A DNA stretch of 64,000 bases, from positions 62,001 through 126,000 of the forward strand of contig NZ_JACHVA010000082.1 in assembly GCF_014230055.1 (NCBI RefSeq), written 5' to 3'. Of this stretch, positions 8,685 to 17,037 are shown piece after piece (the stretch's first letter is position 1; each line of letters begins with the position of its first letter). This DNA is from Puniceicoccus vermicola (GTDB lineage Bacteria > Verrucomicrobiota > Verrucomicrobiia > Opitutales > Puniceicoccaceae). The notes under the pieces were generated by a model. That model did not search any database and was not told where the DNA came from. It worked only from the letters and a program-made list of their open reading frames with translations. A program made the translations under genes and the position numbers.

Positions 8685-9751
8685 TGTTCTTCCTCCTCAC
8701 TCACATCGATGTTGGTCGCCAGTTGGGTTCGCAGATCGGATTCGAGTGAGTTCTTTTCGAGTCCGCCGATACTTTGAGTTAATCGGAGGTGCTGCTGTTT
8801 ACTCTTGGGGAGGGCGATGTGAAATATTGGATCGCCGGCGGCGACGGCCGGCATTGTCGTCATCCCCATGACGATTCCATCGTAGGGGCTTCGAATGGTT
8901 TCATTGGTGCGGCCGAGGAGGGTGGTGTTGGTGGCAAGCACTTGACCCGAGGCGACTGATTGTCCAGGGGCGACGTGGTAGCGTAAGAGGCCAGCCTTTT
9001 CGGCCCGAACCCATTTGGTTTCTTCGACAATGATCTGGTGTGGAGGGAGCTGTTGGAATCCTTCGACGATTCCCAGTTCAATGAGGACGTTGGTAATGCC
9101 TCGTCGGGTGAGATCCAATACGGTGGGCTCCACTTTCCAAACTTCGCCTGCTTCGATGACAATTGTGGGGCATCCGGCATCGACCGCTTCTCTACGAAGT
9201 GAACCTTCGGGGCCTGATCCGTTGACAATCACCTCGCAACCGAAGGCACGCGCGAGGCGTTGACAGTCCGTATTCTCGCAGTCGGCCCGTACGTTGGGAA
9301 AATTGGTTCGCCGCAGGGCGGCTGTGTGAAGGTCGACGATGTAGTCGCAGCGTTTGACGACATCTTCAAACACCTTGCGGGCGAGCCTCGCAGTGAGACT
9401 GCCTTTGGCGGTTCCCGGGAAAGAGCGATTGAGATCGCGGCGGTCCGGCATGTAGCGAGTGTGTCGCTCGAATCCGAGAATGTTGATCACCGGGATGAGG
9501 ATAAGAGTCCCGCGGGCCAAAGAGAAGGGAGGTTCTTGGATGAGGCTGCGGATCGCTCCTGTGCCATTCACTTCATCGCCATGAACGGCGCTGGTGATTC
9601 CCAGGACCGGTCCAGGCTCTTTGGCTCTCCAAACAACGATAGGAAGATTCACCCGGGCACCACTGAGGCTCTTGCCCACTTCGAGGGAGAATCGCTTCAG
9701 CTGTCCTGCCTCGACTCTCACCTTTCCCCATTCTGCGGGCGAGGGTTTCAT
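8681..9751 (-). CDS. Succinylglutamate desuccinylase/aspartoacylase family deacylase
   Basis: 356 residues, a zinc carboxypeptidase-like (M14 clan) fold. Likely zinc ligands are His57 and Glu60 in AVHGDE and His142 in VDLHTA; the RDLNRSFPG loop matches the family's arginine/asparagine substrate site. The C-terminal half (IVEETKWVRAEKAG...VASGQVLA) is a biotinyl-like beta-barrel often present in this branch. Family reactions cleave N-acyl or glutamyl-type amides. It is coupled by 4-bp ATGA overlaps to rimK upstream and the RimB-like gene downstream, so hydrolysis of a RimK-made glutamyl bond or a related N-acyl glutamate is a reasonable guess. Confidence 0.85.
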   Translation of the reverse strand: MKPSPAEWGKVRVEAGQLKRFSLEVGKSLSGARVNLPIVVWRAKEPGPVLGITSAVHGDEVNGTGAIRSLIQEPPFSLARGTLILIPVINILGFERHTRYMPDRRDLNRSFPGTAKGSLTARLARKVFEDVVKRCDYIVDLHTAALRRTNFPNVRADCENTDCQRLARAFGCEVIVNGSGPEGSLRREAVDAGCPTIVIEAGEVWKVEPTVLDLTRRGITNVLIELGIVEGFQQLPPHQIIVEETKWVRAEKAGLLRYHVAPGQSVASGQVLATNTTLLGRTNETIRSPYDGIVMGMTTMPAVAAGDPIFHIALPKSKQQHLRLTQSIGGLEKNSLESDLRTQLATNIDVSEEEEQ

Positions 9752-10947
9752 AGCGTTTTTCCGTTTGTGACCGGAGTCTCGGGAAGCGGTTTAAGCTTCC
9801 GCCGTTTAGGAGATGGATCGGGGATCAGGCCCTTCATCTGATCGACTTGGCCATAGCACATCAGCGAATCGTTCGCCTCGAGCACCCGGCTCCCTTTGGG
9901 ATTGGAAATAACCTTGTCGCCCCGTCGAAGCATCAGGACCACGACGTCGAGGTCGCGAAGACCGGTGTCGGCTACGGTTGATCCGACGAACTTGCTGCCT
10001 TCGGGGATCGAAATGTCGGCGACCCCGTATCCTCGACTGACGGTCAGACGCTGGCGGATATCAATCTCCGGGAATTTGATCTGGTCGGCAATGTAATCGA
10101 TGACCGCCCCGGCGACGTCTAGTCCCGTAGCGTGCTCGATGCCCTCCAGTCCTGGCGAGGAATTGATTTCCATGATCTGGGGGCCGTCCTCTGCCTCCAG
10201 CATATCGACCCCGCAAATCTTGAGTCCCATGATCTGGGCGGCGCGGACCGCAGCTTCCGCGTAGGCAGGATCGAGGTCGATTACCTCGGCCTTGCCCCCT
10301 CGATGGACGTTGCTGCGAAACTCCTGTCCCTGTGCTACGCGCCGAATAGCCGCCACGACGCGATCCCCGATCACAAAGGCGCGCACATCCTTCCCTTTGC
10401 TCTCGGCGACAAACTTCTGCAGCAGCACCTGCTGTTTCGTGCTGTGGAGGGTTTCGATGATCGCCATGGCGATTTCCTTGCGATCAGCGAGGATCACTCC
10501 GACGCCCTGAGTTCCCTCAATCAACTTGATGATGACCGGAGCTCCACCTACGCGGTCCAAAGCCGCGGCGACATCCCTCTTGTCTTGAACATAGGCGGTG
10601 GGAGGAATACCGACATCATGTCGTGAAAGGATTTGCAGACTGCGGAGTTTGTCCCGTGAGTTTACGATCCCCGGTGCGGTATTCGGTGTGTAGACGTCCA
10701 TCTGCTGAAACTGTTGGACAATCGCGGTGCCGTAACGGGTGATCGAGGTGCCGATGCGGGGAAGAATCGCATCGGGGGGAGTGATTTCTCGGTCTTTGTA
10801 AAAGAGGTTCGGGTCTCCGTGAGCGATATCAATGGCCAGCCGGAGGGTGTTGAAGACCTTTACGACGTGACCGCGGTTTTTCGCTGCTTCGATCAATCGG
10901 CGTGACGAGTAGCATTTGGGCGCGCAAGTGAGAATTCCAAGGTTCAT
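9748..10947 (-). CDS. rimK: RimK alpha-L-glutamate ligase fused to a C-terminal RCK_C (TrkA-C) domain
   Basis: 399 residues. Residues 1-295 are a RimK ATP-grasp ligase, which adds glutamates to the C-terminus of ribosomal protein S6 in E. coli and Pseudomonas. Visible are NSRDKLRSLQIL, the ATP-grasp lysine region VIIKLIEGTQGVGV (138-151), DVRAFVIGDRVVAA and the metal site IMEINSSPGLEGI (258-270). E. coli RimK ends near 300; here residues about 302-375 form an extra domain with RCK_C/TrkA-C character (IPEGSKFVGSTVADTGLRD, VVVLMLRRGDKVI, SRVLEANDSLMCYG), then a basic, proline-rich tail. RCK_C domains bind small ligands, including cyclic di-AMP in some transport proteins. First gene of a three-gene coupled operon. 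Confidence 0.88.
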   Translation of the reverse strand: MNLGILTCAPKCYSSRRLIEAAKNRGHVVKVFNTLRLAIDIAHGDPNLFYKDREITPPDAILPRIGTSITRYGTAIVQQFQQMDVYTPNTAPGIVNSRDKLRSLQILSRHDVGIPPTAYVQDKRDVAAALDRVGGAPVIIKLIEGTQGVGVILADRKEIAMAIIETLHSTKQQVLLQKFVAESKGKDVRAFVIGDRVVAAIRRVAQGQEFRSNVHRGGKAEVIDLDPAYAEAAVRAAQIMGLKICGVDMLEAEDGPQIMEINSSPGLEGIEHATGLDVAGAVIDYIADQIKFPEIDIRQRLTVSRGYGVADISIPEGSKFVGSTVADTGLRDLDVVVLMLRRGDKVISNPKGSRVLEANDSLMCYGQVDQMKGLIPDPSPKRRKLKPLPETPVTNGKTL

Positions 10948-11296
10948 TGGAGTATAGGCTAACGATACCTGCCTCGGGTAGCAACGGCTTTTGCCGGATT
11001 GCGTTCAACCGAAAATGTCAAAAGACCTATGACGGAATTCACGCTCGACCGGAAATCTTGAGTAAGATGGTCAAGCAATCCCCGGTGAGCGGAGCTCTTT
11101 GACCTTTTCGAAGTCCAGTGGGCGAGTCGCATACTTCGACCCTTTTTTGCTTCAAAAGTCGCGGCGAATCCCTTGGCTCTGGAATCGGGAGGTTTCGCAT
11201 TCCTCGCACCCAATCCACTTGCTCATGGGGTATCTCACGATTGGGGCGAGGCGTTTTCGGTTTGTTTGTAGAATGGAATTCACTTACGTTTTTTTT
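10948..11296. other. Divergent intergenic region without a recognisable gene
   Basis: 349 bp between the divergent starts of rimK (10947) and the two-TM protein (11297). Both promoters should lie here. I find no palindrome, terminator or conserved small frame I would defend. An upstream in-frame extension of the 11297 gene exists, but its sequence is unlike a real N-terminus. Confidence 0.5.
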
Positions 11297-11914
11297 ATGA
11301 AAGTAAACGCACGGATATCGGTCGAATGGCGGCGCCGCATGCTCATTTTGTTCCTCATGTTTTTTGGGGTTGGGGCGTGGTTTCTCGCGGATGGGTATGT
11401 GAATTGGCCGAATGAGGCGAAGCGATATGAGGCTTTTTCCGAGATCCGTAGCGAGCTGGGCGAATCCGATGAGGTAGAGTCGGCCCACTCGGAAGAGGGT
11501 GAGAGTGCCGAGGTCCAATTGGCTTGGAAGCGCTACACTGAGGAACAGGGGATTTCGAATAAAATCCCGAAAGAACGCACAGAAGATGCGATCCGGGAGC
11601 AGCGGATCATCGGCGGCGTCGTGATGGCCTTCGCCCTCCTTTTCGGGGGTTGGGTGATTTGGAATCACAAGCTGTCCGTTCGCGCTGAGGGAGAGACGAT
11701 TATCGGAGCCTCGGGCCAGCGGGTAGAACTCGACTCCATCGTCGCGACGGATCGCAAGAAGTGGAAAAAGAAGGGGATTGCTTACGCGATCTATGAGGAG
11801 AATGGGAAGCGGAAGCGCCTGACCCTCGACGACCACAAATTTGCCGGCTGTGAAGAGATTCTCCTCGAAGCGGAACGGCGGATCAAGGCGCGTGAAGGCG
11901 ATTCATCCGAATAG
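11297..11914 (+). CDS. Hypothetical inner-membrane protein with two TM helices
   Basis: 205 residues from the ATG at 11297; the open frame extends upstream to 11099, but residues there look like untranslated sequence. Segment MLILFLMFFGVGAWFLADGY (about 15-34) and segment IIGGVVMAFALLFGGWVIW (about 103-121) are membrane helices. Between them is a charged, Glu-rich helical stretch. The C-terminal soluble domain (EGETIIGASGQRVELDSIVA, KKWKKKGIAYAIYEENGKRK) looks like a small beta-rich, PH-like fold. I recognise no characterised family. It stands alone, divergent from rimK. Confidence 0.65.
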   Translation: MKVNARISVEWRRRMLILFLMFFGVGAWFLADGYVNWPNEAKRYEAFSEIRSELGESDEVESAHSEEGESAEVQLAWKRYTEEQGISNKIPKERTEDAIREQRIIGGVVMAFALLFGGWVIWNHKLSVRAEGETIIGASGQRVELDSIVATDRKKWKKKGIAYAIYEENGKRKRLTLDDHKFAGCEEILLEAERRIKAREGDSSE

Positions 11915-12154
11915 TGCTTGTTGAAGGGCTGACTCGGGTTTTACTGCCGGAACGTTTGCTCTGTCATCGATTGACCGCAAGAAGGTTGGATCATCCCAAC
12001 GGGCATTAGGCGGTTCAGTTTGCGGGTCTGCTCGGCTTGCTGAACTGAGATTGCGCGGATCCTGGATCGAAGTGCCGGAAGTCTGCAATACTGCTAGGGG
12101 ATGGCCGGATTTTTGCTTTTGTTCAGGAGTCTCACCAACACCTGAACAGTTCTT

Positions 12155-12799
12155 ATGAAACCAATCCAATACGCTCTCTTGATGATCGATTTTCAGAATG
12201 ATTTTTGTCTGAAGGGAGGATACGGCGATCAGTGCGCGGGGTTGGACTGGGTGAATCCCGTTATTCCGAGGGCAAAGGCCTTACTCGAAGGGGCGCGGGC
12301 CTACGGGGTGCCGGTTATTCATACACGTGAAGGTTATGCATCGGATCTATCGGACTGCCCTCCGCTCCGGATCGAGAGGTCAGAGAAGGCGGGGGCCAAA
12401 TACGGCTCGGAAGGTCCGATGGGCCGATTGATGATTCGGGGCGAATACGGGAATCAGATTATTGAGGAACTCGCTCCGATTGAAGGGGAGTTACAATATG
12501 ACAAGAACTCCTACGGTGCGTTTGCGACGACGACTATCGATGAGGATTTAAAAGCTCTCGGAGTGACCGACCTCGTATTTGCGGGAGTCACAGCGGATAT
12601 TTGCGTGCACACAACGCTGCGTGAAGCCACAGATCGAGGTTACAACTGTCTCTATGTGCGCGATGCGATCAGCACTCTAAATCCCTACATCCGCAAGGCG
12701 GCGGAAGAGATGATCCGCCAAGAAGGCGGAATCTGGGGCGAGGTAGTGGATTCGGAGGCAATTATTGAAATTTGGGCCAAGCTGAAAGCCTCTGAATGA
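12155..12799 (+). CDS. Isochorismatase-family cysteine hydrolase
   Basis: 214 residues, usual length. The cysteine-hydrolase triad is present: Asp12 (MIDFQNDF), Lys117 (YDKNSYGAF) and Cys150 (TADICVHTT). The family includes isochorismatases, nicotinamidases, N-carbamoylsarcosine amidases and ureidoacrylate/biuret hydrolases. The TADICVHTTLREATDRGY segment and the absence of an aryl-carrier domain favour an amidase such as a ureidoacrylate or biuret-type hydrolase, but neighbours give no pathway clue. Cytoplasmic. It starts at ATG after a 240-bp gap and is monocistronic as far as can be seen. Confidence 0.85.
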   Translation: MKPIQYALLMIDFQNDFCLKGGYGDQCAGLDWVNPVIPRAKALLEGARAYGVPVIHTREGYASDLSDCPPLRIERSEKAGAKYGSEGPMGRLMIRGEYGNQIIEELAPIEGELQYDKNSYGAFATTTIDEDLKALGVTDLVFAGVTADICVHTTLREATDRGYNCLYVRDAISTLNPYIRKAAEEMIRQEGGIWGEVVDSEAIIEIWAKLKASE

Positions 12800-12951
12800 C
12801 GCGAGCAAGGGAGACGCCTTGGTCCATCAACGTCGGGATCAATGGAAGAAACTGGCACGGAAGCTGAATTTCTTCAGCCTCGAGTTGGTGAGCTTCAGGG
12901 TATTCCGGGAGGGACGCACCGTTTTCTTGCCAAACGTGGTTATTCGCTGTC

Positions 12952-13614
12952 TCAGATTTCGGGAATATCCAGCGTGAGAGTTGTCCACTCGTGTCGGCGG
13001 TGATAACTGGGCTTCGTTAGGTTTGCTGTCGAAGAAAGGGTGGCTTCCTTTTTACCGGGAGAAGCATCGTAGCGACAGATTGCGATTTCGAACGTTAGGG
13101 AACTTGGATTGGATACGATTCCAATCGATTTCCACGGGAGGAAAATGTGAGTGGACCACCGGTGAGACTCTTCGTCGATGGAGACGGAGCTCGTAATGAA
13201 ATCGGGGTCGGTAATGTGAAACTCCTCGATCTGGCGTTCGGATTTCCGTACGGAGTCAAAATCCGCTGCCGTCCAATTGAGCTGGAGCCGGTGATCATTG
13301 GGGGTGACGTGAATTTCCCAGTAGGTGGGGAATCCGGGGATGCCCGCGAACAACTCGACGACATCGCCGAGTTCCCAAGTCTTTTGATTGAAGCCGGTTG
13401 CCTCCGAGAAGATGGTTTTATCCATTAGGGTGACAATGATGTTGAGCCCCTCGGAGGATGCATAGAGGAGAGCGACACCAGGAAGAAAATCTTCGGAAGG
13501 TTCGGCCAGCCAGAATTGCTTAAGCTCTAGGACTTTATCAGGAGATTGAGTCAATCCTTGTTGGTCGGCAAAGGCCAATGCTTCGGAGGTTAGATCGGAA
13601 ATAGAAGTTCCCAT
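12952..13614 (-). CDS. CBM9-like (DOMON-type) carbohydrate-binding protein, N-terminus possibly frameshifted
   Basis: 220 residues in the intact frame. The sequence resembles the carbohydrate-binding module family 9-like fold found in extracellular glycan-binding proteins: IIVTLMDKTIFSEATGFNQK, WELGDVVELFAGI, YWEIHVTPNDHR, HRWSTHIFLPWKSIGI and the conserved FEIAICRYD. No signal peptide occurs from 13614, but codons upstream in frame encode a hydrophobic IYSLLSLITIS stretch. An ATG at 13690 leads into that stretch if the 7-base T run at 13672-13678 (A7 on the coding strand) were one base shorter, giving MTIIKKLFLPK plus the hydrophobic core, a convincing signal peptide. The real gene may therefore span 12952-13690. 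Divergent from the 13836 gene. Confidence 0.65.
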   Translation of the reverse strand: MGTSISDLTSEALAFADQQGLTQSPDKVLELKQFWLAEPSEDFLPGVALLYASSEGLNIIVTLMDKTIFSEATGFNQKTWELGDVVELFAGIPGFPTYWEIHVTPNDHRLQLNWTAADFDSVRKSERQIEEFHITDPDFITSSVSIDEESHRWSTHIFLPWKSIGIVSNPSSLTFEIAICRYDASPGKKEATLSSTANLTKPSYHRRHEWTTLTLDIPEI

Positions 13615-13835
13615 GGTTGTGGAGATCGTGATTAGGGAAAGAAGAGAATAGATAGTCTTTGGGAGAAAGAGTTTTTTTGATAATTGTCATCTTTTGGAGA
13701 TTGAAGAATGGGCGGCTCGTATGAGGTAGTCTGGGCGAACTCGGTTACGGAAAAATTACCCCGAGATTGTTCTGCGAGGCGACCACCCGGGCGGTTCGGA
13801 ATTGTGCCCGCGGATGGTTCGGTTACTCTCGCAGG

Positions 13836-14387
13836 ATGGTTAAAACCTTTGAAGAGGCCTGCGAGTTCGTTCTGAAGCACAAGGTTTGCACGGTTTTCGG
13901 GAGTAAGGACTCTCCTTACGTTTCTCTCTGGGACCATACGGATTTGTCCGCAAAGAAGCCCGCAGGCGGGGGATGGAGTCCGCGGGTGCAGGCGGTTTGG
14001 GACTGGAAGACGCGGATTCCGCAGACTTTTCCGGATGAGATTTTCTACGGAAAGGTGCCGGGAGGCGACGCGGTGCTAATGGAGATGAACTACCTGAGGG
14101 AGGTGCATTATCCGAAAGCTTATCAACCGATCGAGGAGCTCCCGGAATTGTCGCAGCAGCTCTATGAGCTCATCCAGATGGAGCCGTGGTATACGGGAGA
14201 CCTTCGGCGGGAGGCGATGGAGCGGTTTGGATGCACGAAGAGTCGTTTCGATACTGCTCTGAAAAAGCTGCAAATCAGCCTGAATATCGTTCGCTCGTTG
14301 GATCCGCGCATCGAAAATGATTTCTGGCTTCCCTTTCGTGAGGTCTATTGGGACATCTTCGAGCGGTATCAAGAGAGCGGAGACTGA
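13836..14387 (+). CDS. Uncharacterised protein with likely winged-helix C-terminus (AlkZ-related-like)
   Basis: 183 residues from ATG 13836 (MVKTFEEACEFVLKHK); a longer frame from 13767 adds an unconvincing N-terminus. The pattern CTVFGSKDSPYVSLWDHTDL...VWDWKTRIPQTFPDEIFYGK, followed by a helical segment (WYTGDLRREAMERFGCTKSRFDTALKKLQ) that reads as a winged-helix, recalls uncharacterised 'AlkZ-related' proteins; I hold that link loosely. No signal peptide or membrane segment. It is convergent with the sulfatase gene 33 bp downstream. A DNA- or nucleotide-related role is possible but unproven. Confidence 0.65.
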   Translation: MVKTFEEACEFVLKHKVCTVFGSKDSPYVSLWDHTDLSAKKPAGGGWSPRVQAVWDWKTRIPQTFPDEIFYGKVPGGDAVLMEMNYLREVHYPKAYQPIEELPELSQQLYELIQMEPWYTGDLRREAMERFGCTKSRFDTALKKLQISLNIVRSLDPRIENDFWLPFREVYWDIFERYQESGD

Positions 14388-14420
14388 GATCTTGATCCGG
14401 GATGACGAGATGGCGGAGGT

Positions 14421-15908
14421 TTACCACTCCGGCAATTTTCCGTCCCACCAGCGAGGATCTTGAAAGCCCAGCATCGCATTCGGGTCCTGGGGGACTTTTT
14501 GAATCGGATATTCATGCCAGGTCCCGTCGGGGGCGAGCGCTCCGGGTTGTCCGGTTGTGTGGACCCAGTTCTGGCATGCTTCTCGGAGGCGGAGGAGTTC
14601 GGGGTGTGACTCCGTAGTCGAGGCCAAGTTGTGGTTTTCGCGAGGATCGTTGGTTAGGTCGAAGAGATATTCCTTTTGATCCGGGGCGCTGAAGATGTAT
14701 TTCCAACCCTCCTCGACGGCCATGTAGAGGCCGTTTTCCTGACAGTTGTACTGAGAGAAGACCTGTGTGCGACCGGTGCTTCCGTCGGCAACGGATTGCA
14801 GCGGGATTCCATCGAAATCTTCCGTTTCGAACGGGACGTCCGCGGCGCGGAGAAACGTGGGAGCCAGGTCGATGAGACTGACCGGTGTCCCGGTGCGGGT
14901 GTCGGCGCGGGAGCCGTCCGGCCAGCGGACGATCATCGGAACTCGGGCGGAAACGTCGTGCATCCCCCGCTTTCCGAAGCAGCCGTAGTCGCCGAGGTAT
15001 TCGCCGTGGTCGGCGCTGAAGACGATGAGGGTGTTCTCGAGTTGTCCGGTTTTTTCCAAGGATTGGAGAATGCGCCCGACTTGTTTGTCGATGAAGCTGA
15101 TGCAGGCGAAGTAGTAGGCACGCATTTGCCGGATGAGGTTGAGGTCAAGTCCTCCGTAGTCTCGGTATTTTTGACGGTTTTGGCGGCGATTGATGAAAAA
15201 GGTAAGTTCCTCGAGGTCGCCCGGGAGGTCCGGAAGGGGCATGTCAGGGCCACGGTAGAGTTTGTGCCAGGGGACCGGCGGTGCGAATGGCGGGTGGGGG
15301 TGAATGAAGCTGCTGTAGAGATACCAAGGCTGGCTTTCGGTTTTCTCGCTTTCGATGAAGTCGATGGAGCGGTCGCCGATCCAATGAGTCGGGTGCTTCT
15401 CCTCCGGTAAAAGGCTGGGTTGCGGGACGTAGTACATCTCTCCGCGGATTCCGTGGGGCTCAAGAACCCAGCCGCAATCGGATTCGACGAGGTCTCGTGC
15501 GTAGTCGTCGCGAACCCGGTCCTCGGGGATTTCCTCCTGATAGTCACGGGTTTCGAATCCACGTTTTGAATACGGGTCCGGCGTGAAGTGGCATTTGCCG
15601 ACTCCGTGCGTACGGTATCCGCTTTGGCGAAGGCGTTCCATGAAGGTGGGTTGGTCCTCTGCTGGCATTCTGTTCGCGTTCGAGAAACAGCCAGTGCGGC
15701 CGGGGTATTGGCCGGTGATCATGCAGGCGCGGGCGGGGACGCACTCGGGGCTGGGGGAGTAGGCGCGCTCGAAGGTGGTGCCTTCGGATGTGAGCCGATC
15801 GAGGTTCGGGGTCTTGAGGAACGGGTAGTGGCCGAGGGCGGCGATGGTGTCGAACCGCTGTTGGTCGGTGAAAAGGTGGAGGATGTTCGGGCGTCGGGAT
15901 GAACTCAT
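14421..15908 (-). CDS. Formylglycine-dependent sulfatase (type I)
   Basis: 495 residues, normal for a type I sulfatase. The metal and substrate site begins NILHLFTDQQRFD. The maturation signature is Cys56-Val-Pro-Ala-Arg60 followed by ACMITGQYPGRTG; the Cys must be converted to formylglycine by an enzyme not in this window. Later motifs GVGKCHF and FSADHGEYLGDYG are present. No signal peptide is apparent, so it may act in the cytoplasm on imported sulfated oligosaccharides, or start elsewhere. It is divergent from an IclR-type regulator that probably controls it. Sulfated marine glycans are the likely substrate class. Confidence 0.9.
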   Translation of the reverse strand: MSSSRRPNILHLFTDQQRFDTIAALGHYPFLKTPNLDRLTSEGTTFERAYSPSPECVPARACMITGQYPGRTGCFSNANRMPAEDQPTFMERLRQSGYRTHGVGKCHFTPDPYSKRGFETRDYQEEIPEDRVRDDYARDLVESDCGWVLEPHGIRGEMYYVPQPSLLPEEKHPTHWIGDRSIDFIESEKTESQPWYLYSSFIHPHPPFAPPVPWHKLYRGPDMPLPDLPGDLEELTFFINRRQNRQKYRDYGGLDLNLIRQMRAYYFACISFIDKQVGRILQSLEKTGQLENTLIVFSADHGEYLGDYGCFGKRGMHDVSARVPMIVRWPDGSRADTRTGTPVSLIDLAPTFLRAADVPFETEDFDGIPLQSVADGSTGRTQVFSQYNCQENGLYMAVEEGWKYIFSAPDQKEYLFDLTNDPRENHNLASTTESHPELLRLREACQNWVHTTGQPGALAPDGTWHEYPIQKVPQDPNAMLGFQDPRWWDGKLPEW

Positions 15909-15982
15909 GGGACCAGTGTAGGGGATCGAGTGGTTCAGCGACTAGGATCGGTTGCGGGAAACCGATTTTGCAGGTTGTTTTG

Positions 15983-15998
15983 GTCCAGTATTATGGAC
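15983..15998. promoter_or_regulatory. Candidate operator between sulfatase and IclR-type regulator
   Basis: The perfect inverted repeat GTCCA-GTATTA-TGGAC lies in the 102-bp divergent gap, 13 bp before the GTG start of the regulator. Position and symmetry suit a dimeric regulator controlling both genes. No experiment or database comparison supports it yet. Confidence 0.4.
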
Positions 15999-16010
15999 TA
16001 GATTTGTAAG

Positions 16011-16760
16011 GTGAAACAATTGGATCGAGCCTTGGCGGTGATTCGTTTCCTGCAGCGGGAACGTCGGGCGAGTTTTGGAGAATTGTATGAAGAGCTTGCT
16101 CCTATCTCCCGGACGACGCTCTCGGCGCTGCTCTCCTCTCTAAAGCGGCTGGAGGAGGTAGAGCACGTCGGGCGAGAGTATATGCCGGCGCGTGGAGTGC
16201 TCGGGGCGGGCGATATTCAATTCTACGAACTTCCGCGTAAGGTGCGCGCACGAACCCAGTCTGTCCTGACTCGAGTCGCTCGCGAATCCAGCCACGCGTG
16301 TGCGATTTTTGCCCGGGTTGGCACCATGACAATGAGAATTGTTGACCAGTGTAATCTGCCGGATGGGGATTGGCGCTTTTCACCCGTGGGTTATGAGTGG
16401 CCGTTGGTTCCCTTTCATGGCTTTGCGAAGGTGTTCTTAGCAGACTCGGATCCCGAGCTGGCGCGGTCTTGCTATGGGCGTTGGAATCGTCACTTGCGCC
16501 CGGAGCTAATCCCGGGTTCCTGGGAGGATTTTGCGAAACAATTGGGCCGGATTCGGAAGAAGGGATACGCTTTGGAGTATCAAGAGGAGTCTCGCGAGAT
16601 TCTGCGCCTCGCGGCCCCGATTCATGAGTCTTCACGTAGGGAAGTTCGATTTGTGGTTGGGATCGTGGCTCGAAATGTGTACCTGCTGGAGGCTGATGAG
16701 TGTCTTCGGATTCTCCTCCCGGCGGCGAAGGAATTGTCTTCGGTGTTGGGTGATTTGTAG
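16011..16760 (+). CDS. IclR-family transcriptional regulator
   Basis: 249 residues from a GTG start. An N-terminal winged helix-turn-helix (LDRALAVIRFLQRERRASFGELYEEL...SRTTLSALLSSLKRLEEVEHV, about 3-55) is followed by an IclR-type effector-binding domain (about 75-245) with the usual late YALEYQEESREILRLAAPIHE pattern, where IclR proteins normally have 'G..E...GV..IAAPI'. Divergent from the sulfatase with a short shared promoter, so regulation of the sulfatase is likely. The N-terminal domain is less canonical than in typical IclR proteins. Confidence 0.75.
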   Translation: MKQLDRALAVIRFLQRERRASFGELYEELAPISRTTLSALLSSLKRLEEVEHVGREYMPARGVLGAGDIQFYELPRKVRARTQSVLTRVARESSHACAIFARVGTMTMRIVDQCNLPDGDWRFSPVGYEWPLVPFHGFAKVFLADSDPELARSCYGRWNRHLRPELIPGSWEDFAKQLGRIRKKGYALEYQEESREILRLAAPIHESSRREVRFVVGIVARNVYLLEADECLRILLPAAKELSSVLGDL

Positions 16761-16974
16761 TCCGGCCGAAATACTATTTTGGGGTGCAGCAGGGGGGGGA
16801 GCGCGGCTCTTCACTGTGAGGTAAGTGTCAGCCCTTCGCTTGCATGAATTTTCTGGAGGGGAGGCTCTTGCACTTCCGCTGCGTGGGATGCTGCGCGCGG
16901 GCACTGTCGATTGGTGGGGAGATTCTTCGAAGCGAATGATACTCAAACCAATCTCCCGTAAAATCCGAATTTTC

Positions 16975-17000
16975 GTAGCATCCCGCCGTGAGGCGGATGA
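16975..17000 (+). repeat. Dispersed 26-bp REP-like hairpin, copy 1
   Basis: A 26-bp sequence beginning GTAGCATCCCGCCG and ending GGCGGATGA, identical to 47712-47737. The CATCCCGCC and GGCGGATG arms around GTGA form an imperfect hairpin. It sits in the gap after the LacI gene stop. A diverged relative may lie, reversed, near 3313-3331. Confidence 0.7.
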
Positions 17001-17037
17001 CCGGGGACGGTGAGAATCTATGGGCGACTGACGGTCA

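Noticed and set aside
11039-11836. 265-codon minus-strand frame
   Set aside because: It is antisense to the two-TM protein whose membrane helices and start are clear.
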